Assembly: GCA_902786815.1 (NCBI GenBank)
Contig: CADADV010000022.1
Span: forward strand, 1-34,906
DNA length: 34,906 nucleotides
Source of the DNA: an uncultured Eubacteriales bacterium
GTDB taxonomy: Bacteria > Bacillota > Clostridia > Peptostreptococcales > Anaerovoracaceae
Reading direction: 5' to 3'
Shown: piece after piece, positions 1 to 8,091 of the stretch
How the letters are laid out: every line of letters starts with the position of its first letter
How positions within the stretch are numbered: the first letter of the stretch is position 1
Made by a program: the position numbers and the translations under genes
Notes under the pieces: model-generated
Database searches by the model: none
Seen by the model: only the letters and a program-made list of their open reading frames with translations
Told to the model about the DNA's origin: nothing

Positions 1-147
1 CTGTGAGATGCGTGTCCATACTCTTCCGTTGCGTTCTATGGATTCCAGATCCCTGTCCAGAAGTTCCCATAAATAAGTGGCGATCACGGACTCTCTCAGA
101 CCGTAATCTCTGGCGATATCCTTATTAAAATCGATTGTATTTACCAT
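1..147 (-). CDS. Partial HTH/replication-type protein (N-terminus only)
   Basis: An open frame of 49 codons starts at an ATG at 145-147 and runs off the window edge without a stop. A GGAGGG ribosome binding site lies 7-12 bases upstream of the start. The visible residues begin MVNTIDFNKDIARDYGLRES and continue with a helix-rich stretch ending in TRISQ. This resembles the N-terminal winged-helix segment of replisome-organiser or DnaD-like proteins common in phages and conjugative elements. It follows the adhesin gene on the same strand, behind that gene's terminator. The function is inferred from general resemblance only. Confidence 0.6.
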   Translation of the reverse strand, partial: MVNTIDFNKDIARDYGLRESVIATYLWELLDRDLESIERNGRVWTRISQ

Positions 148-167
148 TTTTCTTTCCCTCCATATGA

Positions 168-194
168 TGAAAGGGAGACGGTGATCCGCCTCCC
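168..194 (-). terminator. Rho-independent terminator of the surface-protein gene
   Basis: On the minus strand a 9-bp stem (GGGAGGCGG with CCGTCTCCC, one G-T wobble) with a 4-base loop is followed by TTTCATC. It begins 10 bases after the stop codon of the adhesin. The T-run is short, so termination may be partial. Confidence 0.6.
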
Positions 195-203
195 GGTCTT
201 GCT

Positions 204-3200
204 TTATTCCACTATTTCTTCACTATCGTCATCATCGTCTGTCTTTGCGGCTTTTCTGCGCTTAAGCAGTACGTACAGGACTTCTGCCGCAAGCAGCATC
301 AGTGCAACGGCCAGTACGATATGAACATTGTCCCCTGTCTTCGGAGAATGCTCGATCGGCGTACCCGGTTTAACGACCTTGACCGTCTGGTCCTTGTCCT
401 TCAGGTCCTTATGCTCCGCAACGATGGTCTTTGGAGCCTTCTCTACGTCGTCGCCCTTCTTGTAGCCATCCAGTCTGTAGGCTGTTTCAAAGGCAACGAG
501 TTCTTTCCCTGCAAGGCCTTTGGTATTGACCTCAAAAGTGACCTTCACCTTGCCGTTCTTAAGCAAAGGCTTGAATGGCTTGCTGGTGACAGTGATCGGG
601 GTGCCGTTTTCCACAAGCGGATCTCCGGTATCCTTGACCATCAGCTCGCCGGTGAAGACGTACCACTTGGACGTATCCAGGGCTTTGTAGGCGATGGTAT
701 CAACCAGAACCGTTTTCTCTCCCTCGACAACTGCCTTGTCACCGTTCTTCGCGGTCAGAGTCGTTCCGATCTCAGGCTTCTGCACAGGTGTCTGCGCGTA
801 GTCTTCCTTAGGCTCCAGCGTTCCCGGCTCGTCCGGGTTTTCCGGATTCGGATAGGTCACGTTGGTGCAGGACGCCGTGTTCCAGTAGCCGTCATGATCA
901 TCAGTTTCGTTCTTCTGATAGACGATATTGGTGTCATTTCCCTTCTCATCCAGTGAGTCGGAATCCTTTGCTGCAGCTGCCAGATATTCCTTCGCCTCAT
1001 CCTTTACCTTGGCGGTATAGGTGATCGTGGCCTTCTCTTTCGGATTCAGGGTGATGTTGGCAACGAACTTGTCCTTGCCCTGGTTGTTCCAGGTTCCCTG
1101 ACCCGTGAATACCGCGCTCTTCAGCTCCGGAACCGTGAAATAATCAACGCCTTCCATGAAGGTATCGGTCACATCCATGGTCAGAGCGATGTTGCCGGTG
1201 TTCTCGATATGGACCTCGTATTCGACCTCATCCTGCGCAAAGAAGCCGTACTTATCGCCCTTGGACGGAGCTTTGGTCGTTCTGATCTTGTACATCTCGT
1301 ACGCAGGATTCAGCTTCTCCCAGGTGACAGTCTGGCCTTCGTCTTCAAGATCTTCGTGCTTGGCAGTGATATGGCCTTCTGTATCATAGACTGCTTCAAA
1401 GACTACAGTATCCTTGCCGTACATCAGGCTTCCGTCGAAGGTGAATTCGACTTTGACCTTGCCATTTGAGAAATGAGCCGTGAATTCCTGTTCGGCAGCA
1501 ATTTCCTTACCGGCAGCGTCTTTCACGACTTCACCCGTCTTCTTGTCCATGAGACGTCCCTGAGCCACGTATTTCTGCCCTCTGACGAGATTTTTGTACT
1601 CAATGGTATCAATGAGCGTGATCTGCTTATCTGGCGTGATATTGGCTTTTTCGCCGTTTACAGCAGCAGTCGTTCCGATCTCCGGCACATCATCTGTGAT
1701 GGTCTCCAGATCCACGAATCCGTTCTGCGACTTCTGATCTACGGTGAAATAGAACTTCTGCAGGATATATCCTTCGTTCGCTTCACATGGCATCTCCTCC
1801 AGGATATAGGAATCGTACGGGAGCGCACCGAACTTGTTGTTCATCTCGGCTGTGCTGCCGAACTCGCCGGTGCCGAACCATACGCCCTGCAGGATCTGCT
1901 GCGCTCTCTTCTCAAGATCTGCGGATTTGATTTCCTTGGCTTCAAGCAGATCATCGAACGGGTTCTGGACTCTCGCGGTATCCGCGTCCTCATCCTCATC
2001 CAGATCGCCTGCGGCTCTTCTGTCTTTGGTGGAGAAGAATCCGTTCTTATCCGTTACGACCACATGGCTCTCTCCGTTGGTCACACTGATGATCTTGAAC
2101 GGCACGAAGCTGAAGCGCTTGGAGTCGCCGTCGCCGATCTTGGTGCCCTGCACGTCAGAGCGGTACACATAGTCATCAAATGTCAGAGGGGCTTCGTTGT
2201 TTCCATCATCATAGGAATAGATGGTTCCGTCCTCTCTGACCTCAAACATGTGCTCCGTCTTGTCGGTTCTCTGGTAGGTGGCGTTGGTCTTGGACTCACG
2301 GATGGTGTAGGTTCCGTACGGCAGATCATCACTGAGTGTCTCAGCAGTGTAGGCTTTCTTGTCCGCGTTCCAGTGGACCGTGATCTTGCCTACGTCCTCG
2401 CCGGACTTCACTCTTTTGATTGTGCCTGCTTCAAAGAGCTCTGCCTTGGACTGCAGCTCCTTCCAGTTGACCTTATCGGTCTTGTTGTCCAGGTCTTTTC
2501 TGACGACCACGTCACGTCCGGAAACGTTCTTGATGGTCATGACGATGCCGCTTAGGTTCGCTCCGCCAAGGGCCTCGGACTTCTTCAGTTCCTTATCGCG
2601 CTTGATGATCTGTACGCCGCCTCTTTCCACGGCCTCTCTGACCTTATCCGCGGTCAGATCGATCATTTCTCCGTCTGTACGGATACGGAAAGCTCTGGAC
2701 CACTTCTCATTGAGAAGATATCCTTCGCTCGGCTTTGTTTCCTTCACAAGATAGGATCCATATGGCAGAACCTTCTGCGCGGATGTCGCGATGCCCTCTG
2801 CGTTCGTTGTGATCACAAGGGCAGCGCCGTCGACAGCGATCTCCTTGCCGCCAACCATGACGGATTCCTTGGATTTGTTGTAGATGGTGAACTCTGCGCC
2901 TTCCAGCGTGGCGTCGCCCTGCGCGTAGGCTTCATCCAGATCATTATCGATCTTGGCCAGCTTCACGCCGCCGCGGATGATTGTTTCATCTCCTTTGATG
3001 GACTCATTGTAAGTCTTCACATGGAGATTGTCTGTGCCGTCCTCTGTGATGTGGACGACCAGCTTCTCGTTATTGAGAAGATAACCTATGGATGGTGTCA
3101 CTTCCTGAATGACATAAGTCCCCAGCGGATAGCAGATCTTGCCGTCCTTATCCTTATAGAAGGCGGAATTGGTCTTTCCATCTGCTTTCACAGGATTCTG

Positions 3201-4370
3201 TCCGTTGATCTTGCCGTTTGCGTCTGTGACGAAGTGCCATGTGGCGGTCGCGTTTCCGGATCCTTCAGCTGCAGCAGCAGTACTGTACTGTCCGTCATAG
3301 TAGCTGAACTTGAATACAGCTCCCGCAAGCGTTGCATCACCTTCACCATGGTCATGCGGATAACCTGCCGGATTCTTTGTCAGAAGCAGGTTCACAAGGT
3401 CCGTGATCGGCTCTTCCTTGGCTGTGAAGGTCGTGGTCTCGTCGGACTCCACATTCACAGTATAGGTTGACGTGTCTTTGGCGTATCCCGGAGGCGCTGT
3501 CGTTTCTTTAACAGTATATGTGCCCTCCATTACCTCGATGGTGTTGCTGGTCCCGTCTGCCTTGACCGTCAACGTCCCGACAGTCTTTCCGTCAGAGTCA
3601 TACACCGTATAGACTGCACCTTTGATGCTGTAGCAGGCGTTGCCGTCTGTGATGGACGTTCTGTTGGACGCCTTCTTCATGTTGATATAGCCCGGCGCTT
3701 CCATATATCCGACGATCATATCCTGTACGCCGGACATATAGCAGATGAATACCTTGAAGCTGTCGGGAACAGCATCATCCTTTGCGGAGTCCGGTGACCA
3801 CATCGCATCGCCCAGTCTCTTTGCCTTTGTCCAGACATCTCCCAGATCAGACGCGTGGGTTCCGCCCCAGGTCGCCATATCAGACGGTCTTCCGGCGTAG
3901 ATATAGGACAGCGCAAGGTGCGCGATGCCCCAGTCCTTGCTGAAGTTCCCTGTGTAATAGGTCTCCTTGACGTTCTTCACGTTGTTGTCGTAACCGGGAT
4001 AGGACGGTGAGTAATAGACGACGTTCCTCAGGGCGTTCCATTTGCCTGTGTCGTTGTCGTCTGTGATGACCTTATCTACGGTCACGGTGCCTGTTCCCGG
4101 TGACGCCTTGGATGGCTGCACGCAGTAGGAATAACGGGTGCCCAGATCGTCGTCCAGGTCGCACTTTCTGGAGTTGCTGTATCCGCCGTTTCCGGACCCG
4201 TATGTGATCTGGCCGCCGTCCCATACGGTGTATTTACTGCCCTTCTTGCCTGTAAAGGCAGCATAGGATGGATCCGTGATCAGCCCCGCAAACAGGCTGA
4301 AGACCATGAGGACGGCGATTCCCATGGTCAGGATCCGTTTCGTTTTGTTGTTTCTTACGTAATCTGTCAT
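204..4370 (-). CDS. LPXTG-type surface adhesin with Cna-B/SpaA and VaFE (T-Q ester) repeats
   Basis: This 1388-residue cell-wall-anchored protein is probably an adhesin or pilin-like stalk displayed outside the cell. The frame is open further upstream, but the ATG at 4368-4370 has a GGAGGAA site and begins a typical signal peptide (TKRILTMGIAVLMVFSLFAG, cleavage likely after PSYA at about residue 37). An N-terminal domain with YCVQP (Cys83) and HLALSYIY (151-158) resembles the thioester-type head domains of such adhesins. Several SpaA/Cna-B prealbumin-like repeats follow, each ending in motifs such as ETTAPPGY, QEVTPSIGY and KETKPSEGY. Two VaFE/T-Q ester-bond domains lie near residues 870-1010 and 1190-1320 (VVFE, VAFE and the DLxDxxQTV endings). 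They flank a DUF11-like domain. The C-terminus has the sortase signal SPKTGDN, a hydrophobic segment, KRRK and an unusually acidic tail. The family call is firm; the ligand is unknown. Confidence 0.92.
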   Translation of the reverse strand: MTDYVRNNKTKRILTMGIAVLMVFSLFAGLITDPSYAAFTGKKGSKYTVWDGGQITYGSGNGGYSNSRKCDLDDDLGTRYSYCVQPSKASPGTGTVTVDKVITDDNDTGKWNALRNVVYYSPSYPGYDNNVKNVKETYYTGNFSKDWGIAHLALSYIYAGRPSDMATWGGTHASDLGDVWTKAKRLGDAMWSPDSAKDDAVPDSFKVFICYMSGVQDMIVGYMEAPGYINMKKASNRTSITDGNACYSIKGAVYTVYDSDGKTVGTLTVKADGTSNTIEVMEGTYTVKETTAPPGYAKDTSTYTVNVESDETTTFTAKEEPITDLVNLLLTKNPAGYPHDHGEGDATLAGAVFKFSYYDGQYSTAAAAEGSGNATATWHFVTDANGKINGQNPVKADGKTNSAFYKDKDGKICYPLGTYVIQEVTPSIGYLLNNEKLVVHITEDGTDNLHVKTYNESIKGDETIIRGGVKLAKIDNDLDEAYAQGDATLEGAEFTIYNKSKESVMVGGKEIAVDGAALVITTNAEGIATSAQKVLPYGSYLVKETKPSEGYLLNEKWSRAFRIRTDGEMIDLTADKVREAVERGGVQIIKRDKELKKSEALGGANLSGIVMTIKNVSGRDVVVRKDLDNKTDKVNWKELQSKAELFEAGTIKRVKSGEDVGKITVHWNADKKAYTAETLSDDLPYGTYTIRESKTNATYQRTDKTEHMFEVREDGTIYSYDDGNNEAPLTFDDYVYRSDVQGTKIGDGDSKRFSFVPFKIISVTNGESHVVVTDKNGFFSTKDRRAAGDLDEDEDADTARVQNPFDDLLEAKEIKSADLEKRAQQILQGVWFGTGEFGSTAEMNNKFGALPYDSYILEEMPCEANEGYILQKFYFTVDQKSQNGFVDLETITDDVPEIGTTAAVNGEKANITPDKQITLIDTIEYKNLVRGQKYVAQGRLMDKKTGEVVKDAAGKEIAAEQEFTAHFSNGKVKVEFTFDGSLMYGKDTVVFEAVYDTEGHITAKHEDLEDEGQTVTWEKLNPAYEMYKIRTTKAPSKGDKYGFFAQDEVEYEVHIENTGNIALTMDVTDTFMEGVDYFTVPELKSAVFTGQGTWNNQGKDKFVANITLNPKEKATITYTAKVKDEAKEYLAAAAKDSDSLDEKGNDTNIVYQKNETDDHDGYWNTASCTNVTYPNPENPDEPGTLEPKEDYAQTPVQKPEIGTTLTAKNGDKAVVEGEKTVLVDTIAYKALDTSKWYVFTGELMVKDTGDPLVENGTPITVTSKPFKPLLKNGKVKVTFEVNTKGLAGKELVAFETAYRLDGYKKGDDVEKAPKTIVAEHKDLKDKDQTVKVVKPGTPIEHSPKTGDNVHIVLAVALMLLAAEVLYVLLKRRKAAKTDDDDDSEEIVE

Positions 4371-4384
4371 TGGTTCCTCCTCTC

Positions 4385-4525
4385 TCAGATCATGACTGCC
4401 AGAATGATGAACGGCAGGGTCAGGACCCAGGCGATCCTGGACGCCGCTTCCTCTGACAGTGCTACGTAGATGCCGTCGTCGCATCTGCAGATGATGGTTT
4501 CTTCGTTTTCTCTTTTTTCTTTCAT
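4385..4525 (-). CDS. 46-residue putative single-span membrane peptide
   Basis: This short ORF begins with an ATG at 4523-4525, has an AAAGGGGAAG ribosome binding site and ends with TGA at 4385-4387. It starts MKEKRENEETIICRCDDGIY. The first half is charged with two cysteines (CRC). The second half, from about residue 31, is hydrophobic (WVLTLPFIILAVMI) and looks like a C-terminal membrane anchor. It lies 14 bases upstream of the adhesin start and immediately downstream of the parB terminator, so it is probably the first gene of the adhesin transcript. I do not recognise a family. Confidence 0.6.
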   Translation of the reverse strand: MKEKRENEETIICRCDDGIYVALSEEAASRIAWVLTLPFIILAVMI

Positions 4526-4540
4526 GCTTCCCCTTTCCGG

Positions 4541-4571
4541 CAAACAAAAAACGCCGGATCTCTCCGACGTT
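4541..4571 (-). terminator. Terminator after parB
   Basis: On the minus strand the stem AACGTCGGA/TCCGGCGTT (one G-T wobble) with loop GAGA is followed by TTTTTTGTTTG. It separates the parA-parB transcript from the downstream adhesin genes. Confidence 0.85.
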
Positions 4572-4689
4572 GTTGTTGCCTGTATTGAATTGTCTTAGTT
4601 ATATATTCTCTTTTTCAGTAAGTACTGGTTGTTTAAACAGGTTGGGTTATAGGGAAGGATCAGGAATCTGTGCTCCCACTGTGATTCTC

Positions 4690-5631
4690 TTATCTTGCGT
4701 CATCCCGACTCTTCTGCTTCACCCTGTGCCTGCTGTAATACTCCATGGCTGCCGCCACATAGTCCTCTCGCTTTGCCGGCGGCAGTTCCGGCGGGAACAG
4801 TTCCTTGAAGCGTTCTCCCCGAAGCACGATTCGTTCCTTCTGATTCGGTTTTTCCTCAAGCATGATATCTTCAATGGCGTCCGCAGTGAGCTCACCCTTA
4901 TCCAGCAGTTTTCTCATGCGGATGGTCTGGGCATGAGATGGCGTACACTGCTCCATGTCGATACAGTCCGCAAGAATCTCCTGCAGATCCTTTGGCAGAT
5001 AGGAGATCTCAACAGCAGGCCGCATGGCGATTTTTTTCTCATCAACCAGTTCCAGAAGCTCCGGAATAAGCTCCGTGAGACGGATATATCGACGAACCTG
5101 TTCTCTGCTCTCTCCAACTTCATTCCCAACCTTTTCGTTACTTCTGAACTTTGACACCACTGGTGTCGAAGTTAGATCCGTCCTCTTGCCCTGTCTGTTC
5201 ATCGCCTCCAGTCTCATCTTATACGCAAAGGCCTTCTCGCTTGGGAGTACGGTGTTCCTGTGGATATTGGACTCCACCATAAATATCGTGGCTTCATCCT
5301 TACTCAATTCCACGACCTCACACCGTAACGTCTCTATGCCGGCGAGCATGCACGCTCTCATTCTGCGGTGCCCGGACAGCATTTCATATCTCCCATTGCG
5401 CTTTTTCCTGACGATAGCAGGCGTAATGACTCCGTTTTCTTTGATGGATTCCACCAGATTCTTCATTTCCTCATCATTCCTGACTTTGTATGGATGATCC
5501 GGGAAAGGATCGATCTCAGTCAGCGGAATCTCATAGATGCGCTTAAGCTTTGCGTCATCCCGCTCTTCTTGTGAGGAAAACAGATCATCGAGCGACGGCA
5601 GCTTTATTGTACTTTCTTTCTCTCTCGGCAT
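4690..5631 (-). CDS. parB: ParB/Spo0J-family partition protein
   Basis: This 313-residue DNA-binding partition protein would bind parS-like sites and act with the ParA encoded just upstream. The ParB/Sulfiredoxin nuclease-like domain covers about residues 32-125, with NGVITPAIVRKK and the conserved GHRRMRA motif (87-93) that forms the nucleotide-binding pocket of ParB CTPases. A central helix-turn-helix segment follows (around 150-190, SREQVRRYIRL). The start at 5629-5631 has an AAGGAGGTG site located inside the end of parA. The two genes overlap by 47 bases, so translational coupling is likely. A mobile-element ParB is more likely than the chromosomal Spo0J, because it sits with ICE-type genes and the origin region is not visible. 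Confidence 0.93.
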   Translation of the reverse strand: MPREKESTIKLPSLDDLFSSQEERDDAKLKRIYEIPLTEIDPFPDHPYKVRNDEEMKNLVESIKENGVITPAIVRKKRNGRYEMLSGHRRMRACMLAGIETLRCEVVELSKDEATIFMVESNIHRNTVLPSEKAFAYKMRLEAMNRQGKRTDLTSTPVVSKFRSNEKVGNEVGESREQVRRYIRLTELIPELLELVDEKKIAMRPAVEISYLPKDLQEILADCIDMEQCTPSHAQTIRMRKLLDKGELTADAIEDIMLEEKPNQKERIVLRGERFKELFPPELPPAKREDYVAAAMEYYSRHRVKQKSRDDAR

Positions 5632-6409
5632 CCTTCATCACCTCCTTCGTCAGTTTCTCATAAGCCTGCGCCGGACGGGAGCCTGCGTCATAGGAAAAGA
5701 TACTTTTGCCTTCCTTTGCCGCTTCGGCTGCCTTCACAGCAACCGGTATCTGTGTATCAAATATCTTGATCGACATCCCGTAATTGGTGCGGATGGTGCT
5801 GATGACCTCCTTTGCCAGATTCGTCCTGCCGTCCACCAACGTCATGACGATGCCGCCGATCTTCAGATGCTCATTGGTATGTGTCCTGACCATGTTGATG
5901 CTTCTCAGCAGCTGTGTCATGCCTTTGGCAGGCAGATACTGCGTTTGGACCGGTATGATCACGCTGTCTGCAGCTGTAAGGGCATTGATGGTGATCATTC
6001 CAAGAGACGGTGAGCAGTCCAGTAATATATAGTCGTAGTCCTTCTTCACATCCCTCAAAAGCAGCGACAGAAGTTTCTCCCTGCTCATGGCGTTCACCAA
6101 CTGGCTTTCCATAGATGAAAGGTCCAGATTGGAAGGCAAAAGATCCATTCCCTCTTCATGATGAAGGATGGTATCCCCGACAACGGGCTTGCAGTCCTGT
6201 GTTGCCAGATACATCAGTCTGCCGAGAGACTGATCCAGTTCGTCTGCCTGATAGCCAAGTGACTGTGTCAGGTCTCCCTGCGGGTCGCAATCCACGAGCA
6301 GTACACGTTTTCCTGCCTTTGCGAGGCCTGCACCCAGGTTTACGGCGGTGGTGGTCTTCCCGACCCCGCCTTTCTGATTACATATAGCGATTGTCTTACA
6401 TCCACTCAT
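5585..6409 (-). CDS. parA: ParA/Soj-family partition ATPase
   Basis: This 274-residue deviant Walker-type ATPase would drive segregation or maintenance of a replicon or excised element. The N-terminal motif KGGVGKTTT (residues 13-21) is the deviant Walker A box with the signature lysine. VLLVDCDPQGDLTQSL is the Walker A'/switch I region and YDYILLDCSPSLG is Walker B. The start is preceded by a TAGGAGG site. It follows the 196-residue hypothetical gene by 9 bases and overlaps parB, forming a three-gene operon. The length is normal for chromosomal or ICE Soj-like proteins. Confidence 0.95.
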   Translation of the reverse strand: MSGCKTIAICNQKGGVGKTTTAVNLGAGLAKAGKRVLLVDCDPQGDLTQSLGYQADELDQSLGRLMYLATQDCKPVVGDTILHHEEGMDLLPSNLDLSSMESQLVNAMSREKLLSLLLRDVKKDYDYILLDCSPSLGMITINALTAADSVIIPVQTQYLPAKGMTQLLRSINMVRTHTNEHLKIGGIVMTLVDGRTNLAKEVISTIRTNYGMSIKIFDTQIPVAVKAAEAAKEGKSIFSYDAGSRPAQAYEKLTKEVMKDAERERKYNKAAVAR

Positions 6410-6418
6410 ACAGTCCTC

Positions 6419-7009
6419 CTAATTCAGCTGATTGTTCTGCTCTCTTGCTTTTTCCCGGAGCAGATTCTCTATGGAATACAAATCTATGGCATCCGTATCG
6501 AAAAAGGCGTCCTCAAAGAAAAAAGCCACATCCTCTAAATAGTCTTTACAGATATCCAGAAGATACAGCTCAGCGGCCACGTCGATCATTCCATGACTGA
6601 GGAAAATCACTTTTAACATGGAAACAAGGCTCTCAGAGTCCGTTTTCTCAAAACATTTCACGATAGCCAGCATCGACTCTATAGATAATTGTTCTTCCTT
6701 CGCAACCTTCATCAAATTATCTGATGCACGATGTGCGAGCCAGTAGGCGATGTCTGCTGCCAGTTCTTCTGCTTCTGTTAACTCTTCATCATCGTCCCAG
6801 TCTCCATCGTTGCTGTCGTTATTCTCCGGGGAGTCTGCCTCTGCGCTTTCACTCTTCTCAATCAGTGATCCGATAATTCCCTCAAAGACCTCCGCCAGTT
6901 CATCCGGCACCTCTACAGCGATTACTTTGCCGCCCATGATGATCTCCGGTTCTTCCTTCTTATCGACTCCATTTGCAATAACTTTCATTGTTTCATTTGT
7001 AATTGCCAT
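6419..7009 (-). CDS. Acidic hypothetical protein, first gene of the par operon
   Basis: This is a 196-residue protein of unknown function. The ATG at 7007-7009 (MAITNETMKV) has an AAAGGA site 8 bases away and is preferred over an in-frame upstream start that would run through the preceding terminator. Residues about 50-80 form a very acidic, probably disordered linker (SNDGDWDDDEELTEAEEL). The C-terminal half is predicted helical (AADIAYWLAHRASDNLMKVA and following). No motif identifies a family. The 9-base gap to parA implies co-transcription and suggests an accessory role in the element. Confidence 0.75.
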   Translation of the reverse strand: MAITNETMKVIANGVDKKEEPEIIMGGKVIAVEVPDELAEVFEGIIGSLIEKSESAEADSPENNDSNDGDWDDDEELTEAEELAADIAYWLAHRASDNLMKVAKEEQLSIESMLAIVKCFEKTDSESLVSMLKVIFLSHGMIDVAAELYLLDICKDYLEDVAFFFEDAFFDTDAIDLYSIENLLREKAREQNNQLN

Positions 7010-7044
7010 AACTAATCCTTTCTCCGTAATTCCGGAATTCTGAA

Positions 7045-7076
7045 ATAACAAAAGCTCCGCATAGAGCATGCAGAGC
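7045..7076 (-). terminator. Terminator after the 46-residue ORF at 7108-7248
   Basis: On the minus strand the 9-bp stem GCTCTGCAT/ATGCGGAGC (loop GCTCT) is followed by TTTTGTTATTTC. It lies between the small ORF upstream and the par operon start. Confidence 0.75.
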
Positions 7077-7107
7077 AATGTATTCCGATATCCGGCTGAA
7101 AGGATTT

Positions 7108-7248
7108 CTAATCAACGAACCTCACGAGAAGTTCGTCTACTGCGTCAGTATATCTTCCCTCGGCGATCAGCTGGTTCTTCAGTTCCACCAGGGCGATCAC
7201 GATAACTCTGACTTCATCATATGTGAATCGGTATTTCGTCTTTGACAT
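7108..7248 (-). CDS. 46-residue hypothetical protein with strong RBS
   Basis: The ATG at 7246-7248 has an AAGGAGGTG ribosome binding site with 6-base spacing, and the frame ends in TAG at 7108-7110. The protein starts MSKTKYRFTYDEVRVIVIAL and ends LLVRFVD; it looks helical and soluble. Short proteins of this type are frequent in Clostridia conjugative elements, but I cannot name a family. It has its own terminator at 7045-7076 and lies at the edge of the element-like block. Confidence 0.7.
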   Translation of the reverse strand: MSKTKYRFTYDEVRVIVIALVELKNQLIAEGRYTDAVDELLVRFVD

Positions 7249-7290
7249 GGCTGCACCTCCTTATCCTGTCCCTTTTTCTGCAGTGTAAAT

Positions 7291-7326
7291 GAAAAAAGCG
7301 CGATCCACAATTATGCGAACCGCGCT
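7291..7326 (-). terminator. Strong hairpin terminator at the element/chromosome junction
   Basis: A 12-bp stem including G-T pairs (7297-7308 with 7315-7326, loop AATTAT) is followed on the minus strand by TTTTTT. It would stop transcripts arriving from the tRNA operon before they enter the 46-residue ORF. Confidence 0.85.
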
Positions 7327-7427
7327 GATCCGGATATGAGTCGATTCGAGTATGAAAGGCCTCAAAAAATGATGGTGATGTACTGGTATTTTCGCTTCAG
7401 AAAGCAGGCCCAAAAATCTCCTATTTC

Positions 7428-7445
7428 ATCTCCCATTTGGGAGAT
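7428..7445. repeat. 18-bp palindrome ATCTCCCATTTGGGAGAT
   Basis: The arms ATCTCCCA and TGGGAGAT are perfect with a TT centre. Additional ATCTCC copies lie on both sides (about 7416-7421 and 7447-7453). It is a candidate protein-binding site, for example for a recombination accessory protein or regulator, but nothing in the window shows what binds it. Confidence 0.5.
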
Positions 7446-7544
7446 AAATCTCCTGAAAACGTAGTTTCGATCAGTAGGAGCGGCCTCTGGGTCAGTCGTT
7501 TTGAAACGGCTGGAACCGTTGGTATTACTGGGTTTTCCGCTAAA

Positions 7545-7575
7545 TGACAAAGCTCCGGGGATTTCTCCTCGGAGC
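7545..7575 (-). terminator. Terminator of the tRNA operon
   Basis: Nine bases beyond the encoded CCA of tRNA-Gln, the minus strand forms GCTCCGAGG/CCCCGGAGC (one mismatch) followed by TTTGTCA. The T-run is modest. Confidence 0.6.
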
Positions 7576-7583
7576 CTTTATCT

Positions 7584-7658
7584 TGGCTAGGGTAGCAGGA
7601 TTCGAACCTGCGCATGACGGAATCAGAATCCGTTGCCTTACCGCTTGGCGATACCCCA
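7584..7658 (-). tRNA. tRNA-Gln (anticodon CTG)
   Basis: A full cloverleaf is visible on the minus strand. The acceptor is TGGGGTA/TACCCTA, the anticodon loop is TTCTGAT, the T-arm is GCAGG-TTCGAAT-CCTGC, the discriminator is G and the CCA is encoded (7584-7586). The anticodon is CTG. It is the last gene of the tRNA operon, so its 3' end faces the element-like block. Confidence 0.95.
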
Positions 7659-7666
7659 TCACTTTT

Positions 7667-7742
7667 TGGGGTGGATAGTGGGATTCGAACCCACGCATAA
7701 CGGAGCCACAACCCGCTGTCTTAACCACTTGACTATACCCAC
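7667..7742 (-). tRNA. tRNA-His (anticodon GTG)
   Basis: The acceptor is GTGGGTA/TATCCAC, the anticodon loop is TTGTGGC and CCA is encoded at 7667-7669. A G at position -1 (base 7743) pairs with discriminator C73, the hallmark of tRNA-His. Confidence 0.95.
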
Positions 7743-7771
7743 CACAATCAGTTTGATCGGTTTGACCGATA

Positions 7772-7846
<75 letters not shown>

Positions 7847-7932
7847 ACATCAATGCCGATTATCAGTGCCAAATTATGTAGTTTTTGTTTTTATAGACCA
7901 CAGAGCGCATTGCTGCGCTCTGCAGTCGTTCT

Positions 7933-8009
7933 TGGCGATCCGGATCAGGCTCGAACTGACGACCTCCAGCGTGACAGGCTGGCATTCTAACCAACTGAAC
8001 TACCGGACC
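7933..8009 (-). tRNA. tRNA-Asp (anticodon GTC)
   Basis: The acceptor is GGTCCGG/CCGGATC with one G-T wobble, discriminator G and encoded CCA. The anticodon loop reads CTGTCAC, giving anticodon GTC. The 86-base gap upstream of tRNA-Cys holds no further tRNA. Confidence 0.95.
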
Positions 8010-8014
8010 GTATT

Positions 8015-8090
8015 TGGTGGGAGTTACAGGGCTCGAACCTGTGACCCCCTGCTTGTAAGGCAGATGCTCTCCCAGCTGAGCTAAACTCCC
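8015..8090 (-). tRNA. tRNA-Val (anticodon TAC)
   Basis: The acceptor is GGGAGTT/AACTCCC with discriminator A and encoded CCA. The anticodon loop CTTACAA gives anticodon TAC. It is separated from tRNA-Met by a single base. Confidence 0.95.
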
Positions 8091-8091
8091 A

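Larger units (their letters stand above)
7249..7583. other. Non-coding junction between element-like block and tRNA operon
   Basis: No convincing ORF was found here. The stretch contains two minus-strand terminators (7291-7326 and 7545-7575), a near-perfect 18-bp palindrome at 7428-7445 with flanking ATCTCC direct repeats, and the sequence just outside the tRNA-Gln 3' end. It is the likely boundary between the mobile-element-like genes on the left and chromosomal genes on the right. Confidence 0.6.

Noticed and set aside
1473-2555. A 360-codon plus-strand ORF.
   Set aside because: It is fully antisense to the adhesin gene and has no family features or ribosome site.
7584-7658. tRNA-Gln 3' end claimed as an attachment site.
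   Set aside because: No second copy of the tRNA 3' end was seen in the window, so it is kept only as a hypothesis in the findings.
7847-7932. A possible additional tRNA between tRNA-Cys and tRNA-Asp.
   Set aside because: No cloverleaf or T-loop sequence (TTCGAAT type) is present; only a short GCGCA..TGCGC hairpin is seen.
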